Shown: one piece after another, positions 7,748 to 16,991 of the stretch | Layout of the letters: each line of letters begins with the position of its first letter | How positions within the stretch are numbered: the first letter of the stretch is position 1 | NCBI GenBank assembly: GCA_045595165.1 | Contig: JAZNZY010000001.1 | Location: 9,888-73,887 of the forward strand | Origin: SFLA01 sp045595165 | Lineage (GTDB): Bacteria; Bacillota; Clostridia; Oscillospirales; CAG-382 | DNA: 64,000 nt | Reading direction: 5' to 3' | Notes under the pieces: model-generated | The model's input: only the letters and a program-made list of their open reading frames with translations | Told to the model about the DNA's origin: nothing | Databases searched by the model: none | Made by a program: the position numbers and the translations under genes

Positions 7748-10027
7748 TTAAAACTGGTTCTTGCGCCAGCGGAGGACAAATACCGCAGCCCCGCCCACAA
7801 CCGCCAGAGCGATTATAACCAGCGCGATTATGAGTCCCACGTTAACGGAGGAGGGAGCCTCGAACACTACGGTGAAGGTGTGATCCTTATCCATGGTTAC
7901 GGTGTAAACGCCGTCCTCGGCGATATCGATCTCCTCGCCGTCAAGAGTGATCTTTCCTACAACGTATCCCTCGTTGGGAGTTACGGTGATGGTCTTTGTT
8001 TCGCCCAAAGCGACCTTGATGGTGCCGGAGGGGTCTACGGTACCGCATTCGGTGTTATAGGTTACGGTGAGAGTTGCCTTGTCCTCGGAAACCTCAACGA
8101 ATACAAGGTCCTTCTGGTTGGAATAATTAACGGTTGCCCAGCCCTTTTCGTCCGCCGTAAGGGTATCGCCTATGGAATTGAGAGCGCCGGAAAGGAATTC
8201 AGCGGGAGAAAGGTCTGCGCCGGAGAATTCGTTGCCCAAGTATATCTCAAGCACGGTGCCTGCGGGGAGTGCGGGAGAAGTGCAATATACGGTTACGAAG
8301 GCGGTGGAAGGATATTCGGTGGAAACCGCATCCTGAATAGCAACGAAATTGGGGCTTCCGTTACGCATAAAATCAAAGGAAACCGTATCTCCCTCGGGGT
8401 TGAACGCACCGCCGCCGGGGATAACAAGGGAAAATTCGCTGTCGTTAATAAGAATCTTCTTTTCGGGATAATTGGAAGCGGCGCGCTGGAAAATCTCGGT
8501 AGAAACGTTGGATTTTTCGGTAACGTCGATAACGATGGTTTCTGCGGTCCAATCAATATCCTCAACGGTGATAGGCGCATCGTTTACGGTAGCCTTCTTG
8601 AAGGTTGCGCTTATAACCATATTGGCAGATACGTTCTTAATGGTGTATTTACCGCCGGTGAGGGTTACGTCCTCGCCGTCAACGGTTACGGAATATATTT
8701 CGTATCCTTCGTTGGCGGTGATGGTGAAGGTAATATCTCCGCCCTCTTCGATCTCGTTTGCGCCTGCGGGAGTGATAGTGCCGCCGCCGGAAACGAACGC
8801 GGTTACGGTATAGAATACCTCTTCGTTTTCCTCGGTGGAACGGAAGGTTGCGGAAACGGTTGCCGCAGTATCGGTACATTCTATGGTATATTCGTTATCC
8901 TCGTTAAGCTTTACGGTCTTGCCGCTTACCTTAACGGTGTTGAGCTCGTAATTAACGTGGGGCTCGAAAACGAGAGTGATGCTTTCACCAACGGGAACGT
9001 ATATGTACTTTTTGCTCTCGATCTCGTACAGCTCGTCCTTTACGGTGATAGAGCCGCCGTTGCCGACAGAAAGGGTGATCTTGCAGTAATCAACCTTTTC
9101 CTTGAAGGTTACGGAAACGGTAATATCTCCCTCGGGAGTGAAGGTGTACTGGTTGTCTTCGATCTCTACGGCTTCTTCGTTTACAAGCACTTCGTCAACC
9201 TCATAGCCTTCATCGGGAACGAAGGTGAGGGTGGAATTTATGCCCTGAGGAACAACGGTTTCGCCGGAAACGGAAACGCCGTTAAGCAAAACGGAGCCGT
9301 TCTCGCCAACGGTAACGGTTGCGCCGTAGGTTTCCAATGCCTCAACAACTACGAGATAACCGGTGTTCTCAACCAGCTTATCCTCGTGAGGATTGTCGAT
9401 ATCCATATATCTGGTGCCGGTGAAATATCTGGTCTGCTTGATAGCATAACCGGGCTTTGCGAAAAATTCGATAGTGAAATCGGTATTTTCCTCAAGACGT
9501 GCATTTCCGTTATAGGATTCGCCGTTAACCTTGAAGTACGCGCCGTCAACGGGAGCGCCGTCGGTATCCACGCACTCAACGGTGATGGTGTAGGTGGTAA
9601 CCTGTCTGAACGTAATTGCAACTTCGTGGTTTGCGGTTACGGTGAAGGTATATGCGCCGTCCTTTGCTTCAACAGCGGTGCCGTCCACGGTAACGGTATC
9701 TACCAGATATCCGTCATTGGAAGTAACGGTAAGAACGGCGGTATCGCCGGTAACGTAATAATATTCGTTCTTGGAGGGACGGCTTCCCTCGGTGCTTTCA
9801 AGAGTATAATCTCCTCCCGTGCCGCAGGAAACGGTAACGGTGAGATCCTCTTTGACCGCGGGCTCGCTTACCTCGGGGATGCTCTCCTCGGGGATGCTCT
9901 CCTCGGTTTTGGAAGTATCCTCGATCACTTCGCTTACGTCGCTGGTTTCAGCAAACGCGGCGAAGGGCACGAGCATAAGAGCTATGATTGCCGCCAGTAA
10001 AAAGGCGGTAAGTTTACGTGAAAACAT
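7748..10027 (-). CDS. Surface protein of InlB-type (Flg_new_2-like) repeats with C-terminal membrane anchor
   Basis: A 759-residue secreted protein. An N-terminal signal peptide ends near AFA-ET (about 26), followed by an acidic low-complexity stretch (SIPEESIPEVSEP). There are at least five tandem beta modules of about 70-80 residues with the recurring pattern VTVxxGxGG...ITVTPNEGYxVxxVTVDGxxV...YTFTxTxDxxVxVTF, typical of divergent InlB B-repeats, both before and after a central non-repeat region (about 470-630). A C-terminal transmembrane helix (GLIIALVIIALAVVGGAAVFV) with positively charged tail RWRKNQF anchors it; no LPXTG is visible. AAGGAGAG precedes the ATG. Likely adhesin or surface display protein; the ligand is unknown. 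Confidence 0.85.
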   Translation of the reverse strand: MFSRKLTAFLLAAIIALMLVPFAAFAETSDVSEVIEDTSKTEESIPEESIPEVSEPAVKEDLTVTVSCGTGGDYTLESTEGSRPSKNEYYYVTGDTAVLTVTSNDGYLVDTVTVDGTAVEAKDGAYTFTVTANHEVAITFRQVTTYTITVECVDTDGAPVDGAYFKVNGESYNGNARLEENTDFTIEFFAKPGYAIKQTRYFTGTRYMDIDNPHEDKLVENTGYLVVVEALETYGATVTVGENGSVLLNGVSVSGETVVPQGINSTLTFVPDEGYEVDEVLVNEEAVEIEDNQYTFTPEGDITVSVTFKEKVDYCKITLSVGNGGSITVKDELYEIESKKYIYVPVGESITLVFEPHVNYELNTVKVSGKTVKLNEDNEYTIECTDTAATVSATFRSTEENEEVFYTVTAFVSGGGTITPAGANEIEEGGDITFTITANEGYEIYSVTVDGEDVTLTGGKYTIKNVSANMVISATFKKATVNDAPITVEDIDWTAETIVIDVTEKSNVSTEIFQRAASNYPEKKILINDSEFSLVIPGGGAFNPEGDTVSFDFMRNGSPNFVAIQDAVSTEYPSTAFVTVYCTSPALPAGTVLEIYLGNEFSGADLSPAEFLSGALNSIGDTLTADEKGWATVNYSNQKDLVFVEVSEDKATLTVTYNTECGTVDPSGTIKVALGETKTITVTPNEGYVVGKITLDGEEIDIAEDGVYTVTMDKDHTFTVVFEAPSSVNVGLIIALVIIALAVVGGAAVFVLRWRKNQF

Positions 10028-10095
10028 AAATTTTCTCTCCTTCAGACAAGTGGTTTTGTATCAACGCTTGACTTTAACGTTTTGTTTTGTTATAC

Positions 10096-10123
10096 TTGAT
10101 TTCAAAGTAGTACCTTGTATTAT
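10096..10123 (+). promoter_or_regulatory. Possible promoter of proS
   Basis: -35 TTGATT (10096-10101) and -10 TATTAT (10118-10123) with a 16-base spacer. A better TATAAT at 10123-10128 would leave a 21-base spacer. I see no T-box (no GGGTGGNACCGCG-like sequence) in the leader. Confidence 0.45.
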
Positions 10124-10202
10124 ATAATATAAGTATGAACATTTCAAGTACTAAATTCTAAATTGTAATAAACATCTCTGCAAAGGAGTTAAAAAATAGG
10201 CT

Positions 10203-11900
10203 ATGAAAGTTTCGGTTTTATTGGGCGAAAGATACAAAAACGCCCCTGCGGATTGTATTGTTGAGAGTCAGGCTCTTATGGTTCGCGGCGGATATATTAA
10301 ACAGGTTGGAAGCGGTATATATTCCCTTTTTACCCCCGCACAGCGTATAATGAACAAAATAGAAAACATAATCCGCGAGGAGATGGACGCGATCGACGGT
10401 CAGGAGGTACTCTTCCCCGTGGTAATGCCCGCATCCCTCTGGAAGGAATCCGGCAGATTTGAGAGCATCGGTTCCGAGCTGCTCCGCTTCAAGGACAGAG
10501 GAAACAACGATATGGTTTTGGGTATGACTCACGAGGAGGCGGCTGTTCAGCTTGCCCGCGATACCGCCCAGACCTACACAAAATATCCCTTTATGATATA
10601 CCAGATACAGACAAAGTTCCGTGATGAGCCCCGCGCAAGAGGCGGTCTTATCCGTGTGCGTGAGTTCACTATGAAGGACGCATACTCCTTCCACAGAACT
10701 CAGGAGGATCTGGAGCAGTACTACGAAAGATGCTACAAGGCGTACGAGCGCATTTTTGCCCGCTGCGGTCTTAAAAACGTCGTTGCCGTTAAGTCCGATT
10801 CGGGTATGATGGGCGGTAAGGTAAGCCACGAGTTTATGCTGCTTACCGATATCGGCGAGGACACGCTGGTTATATGCGACGATTGCGATTACCGTTCCAA
10901 TATGGAAGCGGCGGACAGCATTATCGTTAACGATGAAAAGTACCCCGTTGAACCCCTTTCCGAAATTTACACCCCCGGTGTAAAGACGATTGACCAGCTT
11001 TGCGGCAAGGTGGGCAGAAAATCCAAGTATTTCTGCAAGGCGGTAGTCTACCGTGTTAACGAGGACGACAGCCACGTGGTAGTATTTATACGCGGCGACC
11101 TTGAGGTTAACGAAACCAAGCTCCGCAATTATCTGGGCAAGGAAATTCACCCCGCCGCAGATATTGACGAAAGTCTGCTTACCGCGGGCTTTATCGGTCC
11201 CGTAGGCATAAGCAAGGATGTTAAGGTGGTTTACGATGAATCCCTGAAGGGCGCACACAATCTGGTTTGCGGCGCAAACAAGGTTGATTACCACCTCACC
11301 GGTCTTGACCTTGAGAGAGATGTGGAGGGGGTTACCTACGTTTCCGTGGCAAAGGCGGTTTCCGGCGGTATATGCCCCGTTTGCGGCAGAAGAAGCTTGA
11401 AGATAAAAAAAGGCGTTGAGATCGGCAATATATTCCAGCTGGGCACCAAGTATTCCCAGGTTATGGGATTACGTTATACCGATGAAAACGGCGAACTGCA
11501 GACACCTATTATGGGCTGTTACGGTATCGGCGTAGGCAGACTGTGCGCTTGCATTTGTCAGGAAAGCAGAGATAATTACGGTCCTATCTGGCCCAAGTCC
11601 GTTGCGCCCTGGCAGGTAGAGGTTTGCGCTTTGCGTGCAGATGAGCCCGCAGTAAAGGAATGTGCGGAAAAGCTGGTAAAAGACCTTGAGGATATGGGAG
11701 TTCAGGTATTGTACGATGACAGACCCGTTTCCGCAGGCTTTATGTTCTCGGATGCAGACTTGTTCGGCGTGCCCGTAAGAGCAATAGTAAGCCCCAAGAA
11801 TATAGATAACGGCGAGATCGAGATCGCCACCCGCGATAAGAGCGTTAAGGTGAACGTGCCTATGGGCGAGGCATTGGCGAAGATTAAGGAATTATTGTAA
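10203..11900 (+). CDS. proS: Proline--tRNA ligase, bacterial type with editing insertion
   Basis: A 565-residue class II aminoacyl-tRNA synthetase that charges tRNA-Pro. Its length and the long insertion between class II motifs 2 and 3 (about residues 225-390) indicate the bacterial ProS form with the INS editing domain. Motif 2 is seen in FRDEPRARGGLIRVREFTMKDAYSFH, motif 3 in MGCYGIGVGRL, and the anticodon-binding domain is C-terminal (APWQVEVCALRADEP...). It is flanked by a weak promoter and a downstream A-family repeat, so it is probably monocistronic. Confidence 0.97.
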   Translation: MKVSVLLGERYKNAPADCIVESQALMVRGGYIKQVGSGIYSLFTPAQRIMNKIENIIREEMDAIDGQEVLFPVVMPASLWKESGRFESIGSELLRFKDRGNNDMVLGMTHEEAAVQLARDTAQTYTKYPFMIYQIQTKFRDEPRARGGLIRVREFTMKDAYSFHRTQEDLEQYYERCYKAYERIFARCGLKNVVAVKSDSGMMGGKVSHEFMLLTDIGEDTLVICDDCDYRSNMEAADSIIVNDEKYPVEPLSEIYTPGVKTIDQLCGKVGRKSKYFCKAVVYRVNEDDSHVVVFIRGDLEVNETKLRNYLGKEIHPAADIDESLLTAGFIGPVGISKDVKVVYDESLKGAHNLVCGANKVDYHLTGLDLERDVEGVTYVSVAKAVSGGICPVCGRRSLKIKKGVEIGNIFQLGTKYSQVMGLRYTDENGELQTPIMGCYGIGVGRLCACICQESRDNYGPIWPKSVAPWQVEVCALRADEPAVKECAEKLVKDLEDMGVQVLYDDRPVSAGFMFSDADLFGVPVRAIVSPKNIDNGEIEIATRDKSVKVNVPMGEALAKIKELL

Positions 11901-11910
11901 GACTCTTAAA

Positions 11911-12034
11911 ATGAGAAATGATGAATGATGAATGAGAAATGATGGTTGCTTTTTGCACTGTTGTGCAAAAAGCTTCCGTAATTCCTCATTTAGCTCTTGC
12001 TTGCAAGAGCGTCGCATTCCTCATTCCTCATTCA
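11911..12034. repeat. Family A heptad-palindrome element
   Basis: Left arm of ATGAGAA/ATGATGA units, core hairpin TTTTTGCAC/GTGCAAAAA, extra palindrome GCTCTTGC/GCAAGAGC flanked by TTTA and GTCGCATT, and a right arm of complementary heptads. Confidence 0.85.
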
Positions 12035-12074
12035 TATATCTCGTTTCATATTTTTTCAGAAAGGATATATCATT

Positions 12075-12866
12075 ATGAGCAGACTATTGGGTTCTCACGC
12101 TGACATCGATGAGCTTGACAGACCGGATCTTAACAAATGTCCGGATTGCAAGTGCTTTTTCGCTTCCGAAAAATGTCCTCTTTGCGGCAAGGTATGCCCC
12201 GAGGAAATGCGGGCAGGCAACCGAAAAGCGGAAAAAAAGCGCCGCAAGCGCGGCGGCGGAAACGGCAGAGTAACCTTTGTGGAATGGTACCACTCATGGT
12301 GGTTTATTCTCATAATGATGTTTACCTTTACCGTTGTGGGAATAATACTCCTTGCCACCAGCCCCAGAGCGAAATGGAAAAAGATACTGTTCGGCTCTCT
12401 TGCGGCGGTGTATATGGTTATGCCTTACGCTTCCTTTGTTTACCCCGGCGGAATTCCCGCCATGGTTTACGAGATAAAAAGCGTATTTGATAAACCCGTA
12501 AACACCTCCCTTTCCAAGGAAGAGTATGAGGCGAAATGCGAATACGTCACGGCAGAGGATTTTTACCGTAATCCCCAAAAATATGAGGACAAATATCTCC
12601 GCCTTGAACTGACGGTGGTTAAAAAAGTCTGGGTTTATGAGGATTATTACGCTTCCGATGAGGATTATTACCTGTGCGGATCCGAAGACGGCAGGTTTAC
12701 TGTTCTGGTAAGAGGCTGTTTCGTTTCGGGGGAAGAATACCTGGTTGAGGGCGATGTTATTTCCGTCTACGGCGAGGGCGCGGGTAAAAAGACCGCATAC
12801 GATTCCGAAGGAAATGAAGCGGAAGCGCCGTGCTTGAACGGAGCGTACTTATATTTTACAGATTAA
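12075..12866 (+). CDS. Zinc-ribbon membrane protein of unknown function
   Basis: A 263-residue protein I do not recognise as a named family. The N-terminus has two CxxC pairs (CPDC at 22-25, CPLC at 34-37), a likely zinc ribbon, then a very basic stretch (KAEKKRRKRGGG), one clear membrane helix (about 75-94) and a second hydrophobic segment (about 105-125). The rest is soluble, with a beta-rich OB-like segment that may be exposed outside the membrane. The start at 12075 is chosen because AAGGAT lies just upstream and the longer reading frame (from 11997) runs through the A-family repeat. A strong terminator follows, so it is monocistronic. Confidence 0.75.
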   Translation: MSRLLGSHADIDELDRPDLNKCPDCKCFFASEKCPLCGKVCPEEMRAGNRKAEKKRRKRGGGNGRVTFVEWYHSWWFILIMMFTFTVVGIILLATSPRAKWKKILFGSLAAVYMVMPYASFVYPGGIPAMVYEIKSVFDKPVNTSLSKEEYEAKCEYVTAEDFYRNPQKYEDKYLRLELTVVKKVWVYEDYYASDEDYYLCGSEDGRFTVLVRGCFVSGEEYLVEGDVISVYGEGAGKKTAYDSEGNEAEAPCLNGAYLYFTD

Positions 12867-12875
12867 CTATAATTA

Positions 12876-12904
12876 AAAGAGCAGACGGTGTCTGCTCTTT
12901 TTTT
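12876..12904 (+). terminator. Intrinsic terminator
   Basis: AAAGAGCAGAC/GTCTGCTCTTT hairpin running into a T-run, 10 bases after the preceding stop codon. The very similar stem at 16992 may be a related sequence. Confidence 0.9.
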
Positions 12905-13030
12905 AATGAGGAATGAGAAATGAGAAATGAGAAATGATGGAAACCTTTTTTCGCGTTTTGCGCGAAAAAAGCTACCGAAATTCCTCATTTAGCGATGCTT
13001 TGCATCGCGTCGCATTCCTCATTCATCATT
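12905..13030. repeat. Family A heptad-palindrome element
   Basis: Arms of AATGAGA-type heptads, core TTTTTTCGCG/CGCGAAAAAA, extra palindrome GCGATGC/GCATCGC. The right arm contains the TGA stop codon of the minus-strand nucleotidase gene (13026-13028). Confidence 0.85.
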
Positions 13031-14549
13031 TAAATCCGTTGCTTTTTGCATATTCTGCCAGCAGATCTCTTGCAAACACCTCTGCTTCTATTCTGTCGAT
13101 CTCCGTGAGATTATTGGGGGCGTAAGAGGATGTATAGGAATCCACGATGATGTAATATGTTTCGTTTAAATCTATATTTTTCCTTACGCTTTCGCCGTAT
13201 TCGCCGCAAAAGATAAAATAGTTATCGTTGCCCGTTTCAAAGAATTTATTAAGAAGATCCCTGCCCGATACGGCGCATAAGGTAAGGTAATTATCAAAGG
13301 GGAAAAGGGACTGAAGCGAAGCATAGGTTACATCTCCCTTTGCCAGATACCCCGGACTGCGCACGTTTAAAAAACCCCCGCCCAGGACTATATCGTATTC
13401 ACTTCCCCATTCTTCCACACCCTTTTGGTAATATAACTGTGCCGCGAGAGCGCGAAGAAAGTTTCTGTTTCTGTCTGCGGAGTTATAGCCCAGAATATCG
13501 TCGGCAAAGCCGATATCCGATTCGTATTTTTCAAGCAGCTGTTCCACTATGGGATCATCCGGCATAGCGGAATAGGAATCCGCGGAGATAAGGTCCGCTT
13601 TGCTTACCTTAATATTTCCGTTGGCGGTGTTTAACATTATCTCCCCGTGGGAAATACCCTGCTTGTTGTCGCCTCCGTTTTGCAAATGGTACACGCCGTA
13701 ATCATCGGTAATGCGGTAATACTGGTGGGAGTGTCCCTCGAAAACTATATCCACGTATCCGTCGGAAAGAGAAACGTCGTAATAGGAAGAAAGCCGTCCC
13801 GCAGAAGCGTACTGCAGGGATTTTGAGCTTTGGTCGTACCCATCGTGAAGCAGGTATACGATAATATCCGCGCCCATTTCCCGCAAGCGGTCGGATTCCG
13901 CCTTGACCAAAGCGGTGAGCGGCGCGCCCGTAATAAAATACACGTCCTCCACCTGCTCGGGAGCGATGGAAGAATAGCAATCCCCCATTGCGCCGATAAA
14001 GCCGATCTGATATTTGCCCTTGTCCACAAGCACCGAGGGTTGGCAGTAATCCACGGGGGTATCGGTTTCCCGATCATATATATTTATGGCGAGGAAAGGA
14101 AAGGACGCATTTTTATCGTTTTGGATAATGGGCTCTTCGCCCCAATCGTATTCGTGGTTGCCCAAGGTCATACACACAAAGCCCGTTTCGTTCATCCAAT
14201 CGGTAATAATCGCTCCGTCGGTAAGGTTGGATTCCGCGCTTCCCTGCCACATATCCCCTGCGGAGATAACGAAGGTATTGGGGTTTTCTATGCGGGCGAA
14301 TTTTAAAAAGGTGGTAAGCTCGTCCACGCCGATATGGTTGCTTCCGTCCGCCAGCTTGCCGTGGAGATCGTTTACCGAATATATATCCACCTCCACCATT
14401 ACGCTTACGGAACAGATATCGCAGATGCCGTCATCGTTTGTATCTGCGCAGCTGCCGCAGGAAGGATCGAAGGATACATCCCCCGAAGGAACAGAGCAGG
14501 AAGACAGTATAAATATTAAAATAAGTACAAAAGCAATATATTTTTTCAT
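13026..14549 (-). CDS. 5'-nucleotidase/UshA-like metallophosphoesterase lipoprotein
   Basis: A 507-residue lipoprotein (signal with lipobox LSSC, Cys18). A Cys-rich Ca-binding-like stretch CADTNDDGICDIC follows. The metallophosphoesterase domain has the dimetal motifs NDLHG (about 60-64), GDMWQG (about 98-103), GNHEYDWG (130-137) and EGHSH. The C-terminal part (IVLGGGFLNVRSPG...PFDNYLTLCAVSGRDLLNKF) is the 5'-nucleotidase C-terminal substrate-binding domain. It most likely hydrolyses extracellular nucleotides or related phosphoesters on the cell surface. The gene's TGA stop lies inside the neighbouring A-family repeat, so the last codons abut the element. Confidence 0.9.
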   Translation of the reverse strand: MKKYIAFVLILIFILSSCSVPSGDVSFDPSCGSCADTNDDGICDICSVSVMVEVDIYSVNDLHGKLADGSNHIGVDELTTFLKFARIENPNTFVISAGDMWQGSAESNLTDGAIITDWMNETGFVCMTLGNHEYDWGEEPIIQNDKNASFPFLAINIYDRETDTPVDYCQPSVLVDKGKYQIGFIGAMGDCYSSIAPEQVEDVYFITGAPLTALVKAESDRLREMGADIIVYLLHDGYDQSSKSLQYASAGRLSSYYDVSLSDGYVDIVFEGHSHQYYRITDDYGVYHLQNGGDNKQGISHGEIMLNTANGNIKVSKADLISADSYSAMPDDPIVEQLLEKYESDIGFADDILGYNSADRNRNFLRALAAQLYYQKGVEEWGSEYDIVLGGGFLNVRSPGYLAKGDVTYASLQSLFPFDNYLTLCAVSGRDLLNKFFETGNDNYFIFCGEYGESVRKNIDLNETYYIIVDSYTSSYAPNNLTEIDRIEAEVFARDLLAEYAKSNGFK

Positions 14550-14648
14550 AAAAACCGCCCGGACAACACATACTTCCTATTAATTTTACTACACAAACCC
14601 TTTTAAAGCAATACAAAAAAAGCAAAAGCGTATGATTTTCTCGTATCA

Positions 14649-14677
14649 TTGACAAACCGCGGGTTTTATTGTAATAT
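14649..14677 (+). promoter_or_regulatory. Sigma-A promoter of the SGNH hydrolase gene
   Basis: -35 TTGACA (14649-14654), 17-base spacer, -10 TAATAT (14672-14677). The transcript would begin after the in-frame ATG at 14649, supporting the start at 14712. Confidence 0.7.
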
Positions 14678-14711
14678 AAAATATGTAAGAAAACGCAAGG
14701 AGAAATATAAA

Positions 14712-16277
14712 ATGAAGATAAAAAAGCTTATTTCAGCTTTGCTGGTATCAGCGTTTATATGCGGAATCGTTCCCGCTGTGGAAGCGGACGCGGCAACCGT
14801 AACCTGGAACGCCAATAAGGTGAACGTGAATTCTTATCAATCCGAGGATGCCATACTCTTTACCGCGGATTTCGGCAAGGATACCATTCCCTTCGGCGCT
14901 TACAGCGATTATTCCTGGTGGCGTGTTATCGTGTGCGATTACGATTTTAACGCGGGCGTGTACAAGGTTATAAGCATAAACAACACCACGGGAAGCGGTA
15001 TGTCCAAATGCGCCGTTATTCCCAAAAACGGTTTTGTTATTGCAGACTGCTATTCTTCCTCCTTTGACGGGCTGGTGAACGTGCATATCGGGGACGAAGC
15101 GTATCTGTATATGAACGGAAAAACCGCCAAGGTAACCTTCGGCGGAAAGGGAAGCGGTACTCCCCACACCCCCGAGGAAAAGGGATTTAAAATAAGCTCA
15201 AATCTTAATCATATGGGTATAACCGCCGCAACAAAGGACGGATTTACCTTAAAGATAGATAACTACGATAAATCCGTGGGATATTACCTGGTTATAAACG
15301 ATGCTTCCGTTTGTGATGACGGAAAGGTGATCCAATCTACCAAAAAGCTTACATCCGATACCTACGAAATTCCCGCAAGCGTGTTTAAAAAGTCCGATAT
15401 GCTCACCGTTTCTCTGTGGGCAAAGAAGGGGGACGAATATTCATCCGTTATCCGCACCAAGATGGTAGTGTTCAGCGATACGGCGCTGGCAAGCCAGCTT
15501 ACCGAAAAGACGGTGGTTGCCTTCGGCGACAGCCTTACCGCCTTCACGGGCTGGGTAAAGGGTATGCTTACCGTGATCGGAACCGACGTTATCAATTCCG
15601 GTGTGGGGGGCGACACATCCCTGATGGGCAAAAACCGCTTTAAAAGGGACGTACTGGATAAAAACCCCGATATATGCATAATAAACTTCGGTATGAACGA
15701 CCAGGCGGAGGTGGTTGCCACGGGCGAGCCCAACTACCCCCTGGAATCCTACAAGGCAAACATCAAATATTTTATAGAAGAACTGCAAAAGATAGGCTGC
15801 GAGGTAATTCTGGTAACACCTCATAATCCCCACAAGGCAGAAAATTACTATTCACCCGGTCAGTACGGCTTGGATTACACGGGTAAGCATCTGGACGCTT
15901 TCCGTCAGGCGGTAAGAGATATTGCGGCGGAATACGGCTGTAAGCTGGTGGATATCGCAAAGTTAAGCGAAAACGAGGATATGTCCAAGTTTACTATGCT
16001 GTATGACGGACTTCATTGCAGCGAGTACGGTCACAGCAAGTATCTGGAATGGATATCTGAGGCTCTTTTAGAGGATGCGCTTACTGCAGGCGATATGAAT
16101 TCCGACGGCAAGGTGGACAACACGGATATAGATTCCCTTAAAGCCGCCCTGCTCGCTCCCACGGAGGAGGATATTTCCCCTATAGACTTTAACAGAAACG
16201 GCAGAGTGGACGCAAACGATTACCTTTACCTTAAACGCCATCTTGAAGGCGACGGTGAAATGCGATGGAAAAAGTAA
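14712..16277 (+). CDS. Secreted SGNH/GDSL-type esterase with C-terminal dockerin
   Basis: A 521-residue secreted protein. A signal peptide (to about residue 27, EADA) is followed by a beta-rich region, then an SGNH hydrolase domain with nucleophile Ser274 in VVAFGDSLT, Gly block SGVGGD, Asn block FGMND and a C-terminal DGLHCSEYGH carrying the catalytic Asp-His. The last ~65 residues are a type I dockerin: two EF-hand-like repeats, GDMNSDGKVDNTDIDSLKAALL-like and DFNRNGRVDANDYLYLKRHL. This implies attachment to a cohesin scaffold, as in cellulosomes of ruminococci. Likely a carbohydrate esterase on plant or host glycans. AAGGAG precedes the ATG. The 3' end overlaps radC by 13 bases. Confidence 0.88.
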   Translation: MKIKKLISALLVSAFICGIVPAVEADAATVTWNANKVNVNSYQSEDAILFTADFGKDTIPFGAYSDYSWWRVIVCDYDFNAGVYKVISINNTTGSGMSKCAVIPKNGFVIADCYSSSFDGLVNVHIGDEAYLYMNGKTAKVTFGGKGSGTPHTPEEKGFKISSNLNHMGITAATKDGFTLKIDNYDKSVGYYLVINDASVCDDGKVIQSTKKLTSDTYEIPASVFKKSDMLTVSLWAKKGDEYSSVIRTKMVVFSDTALASQLTEKTVVAFGDSLTAFTGWVKGMLTVIGTDVINSGVGGDTSLMGKNRFKRDVLDKNPDICIINFGMNDQAEVVATGEPNYPLESYKANIKYFIEELQKIGCEVILVTPHNPHKAENYYSPGQYGLDYTGKHLDAFRQAVRDIAAEYGCKLVDIAKLSENEDMSKFTMLYDGLHCSEYGHSKYLEWISEALLEDALTAGDMNSDGKVDNTDIDSLKAALLAPTEEDISPIDFNRNGRVDANDYLYLKRHLEGDGEMRWKK

Positions 16278-16990
16278 GCACCCCAAAAACGCAGGGCGTT
16301 TTCGGGGACCCCGCGAGTAAACCCGCCGCGGCGGCTGCAAAACCCGATCACTCGGGGCACAGAGAGCGTATCCGCGCCCGTGTTTACGGCGGCGAGCTTC
16401 CCTGCGGAACGGACGATGAGCTGTTGGAGGTTTTGCTGTTTTACGCTATTCCCCGAGGGGACACCCGCCCTATGGCGGAGGAGCTGATAAACCGTTTCGG
16501 CTCTCTGCGGGGTGTGGCAAACGCAACAAAATCCCAGCTTATGTCGGTAAAGGGAATCGGCGAAAAAACGGCGATACTTATACAGACCGCCTGCCTGATG
16601 GCAAGAAAAACTCCCGTGCCCGAGGAAGCGGTGTATCTTAACACCTATGAAGAAAAGCGCGATTTCTTCTGCAATCTTTTGTCCTCGCTTCCCCACGAGG
16701 AGGTGTGGGCGGCATCCCTTTCGGAAAAGGGACAGCTGCTGGATATAACCCGTCTTTCCCGCGGGACGAGGGCGGGAGCCAACTTTTCCCACCGCACACT
16801 TTTAAACGCGGTGCTTTCCTGCGGGGCGGCGGCGGTAATTCTTGCCCACAACCACCCCGATAGATCCGCCCGCCCTTCTGCCGACGATATTCTGACCACC
16901 CGCGCGGTTTCGGATCTCCTTTCCAAAGTCGCCTGCAGGCTGGAGGAACACATCGTAGTCTGCGGAGATAGAATAATAACTGTAAGATAA
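16265..16990 (+). CDS. radC: RadC family (UPF0758) JAB/MPN-domain protein with repeat-derived N-terminus
   Basis: A 241-residue RadC-like protein: helix-hairpin-helix region (about 60-95, SVKGIGEKTAILIQ) and a JAMM metalloprotease-like domain with HNHPDRSARPSADD. The cellular role of RadC is unsettled. The conserved domain normally begins near GHRERIRARV (about 31 here). The preceding 30 residues include STPKTQGVFGDP, encoded by a C-family repeat at 16280-16315. No ATG, GTG or TTG in frame occurs between the repeat and the conserved domain, so the repeat must be translated if the gene is expressed. The start overlaps the end of the SGNH gene, suggesting coupling. A terminator follows directly. 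Confidence 0.88.
   Translation: MEKVSTPKTQGVFGDPASKPAAAAAKPDHSGHRERIRARVYGGELPCGTDDELLEVLLFYAIPRGDTRPMAEELINRFGSLRGVANATKSQLMSVKGIGEKTAILIQTACLMARKTPVPEEAVYLNTYEEKRDFFCNLLSSLPHEEVWAASLSEKGQLLDITRLSRGTRAGANFSHRTLLNAVLSCGAAAVILAHNHPDRSARPSADDILTTRAVSDLLSKVACRLEEHIVVCGDRIITVR
16280..16315. repeat. Family C repeat inside the radC coding sequence
   Basis: ACCCCAAAAACGC, loop, GCGTTTTCGGGGACCCCGCG. It has the same plan as intergenic C copies, but lies wholly within codons 6-17 of radC. Confidence 0.85.
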
Positions 16991-16991
16991 G

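Larger units (their letters stand above)
7503..7750. repeat. Family B nested palindromic element (type I)
   Basis: Left end TTTGGATGCAGAATG, right end TGCGCCGAATCCACGTC, inner frame ACGCGAATAA/TTATTCGCGT, plus the subhairpin CTGTAGTATTCTACAG. It carries a terminator (7594-7634) and a D-prime hairpin (7659-7684). The stop codon of the minus-strand gene lies at its edge. Confidence 0.8.

Noticed and set aside
7685..10000. 771-codon open frame on the plus strand opposite the InlB-repeat protein
   Set aside because: Gly/Asn-rich composition with no domain; it is the antisense shadow of a repetitive gene with signal peptide, ribosome binding site and anchor on the minus strand.
10028..10202. T-box leaders before proS and leuS
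   Set aside because: No GGGTGGNACCGCG-like antiterminator sequence or specifier-loop layout seen in either leader.
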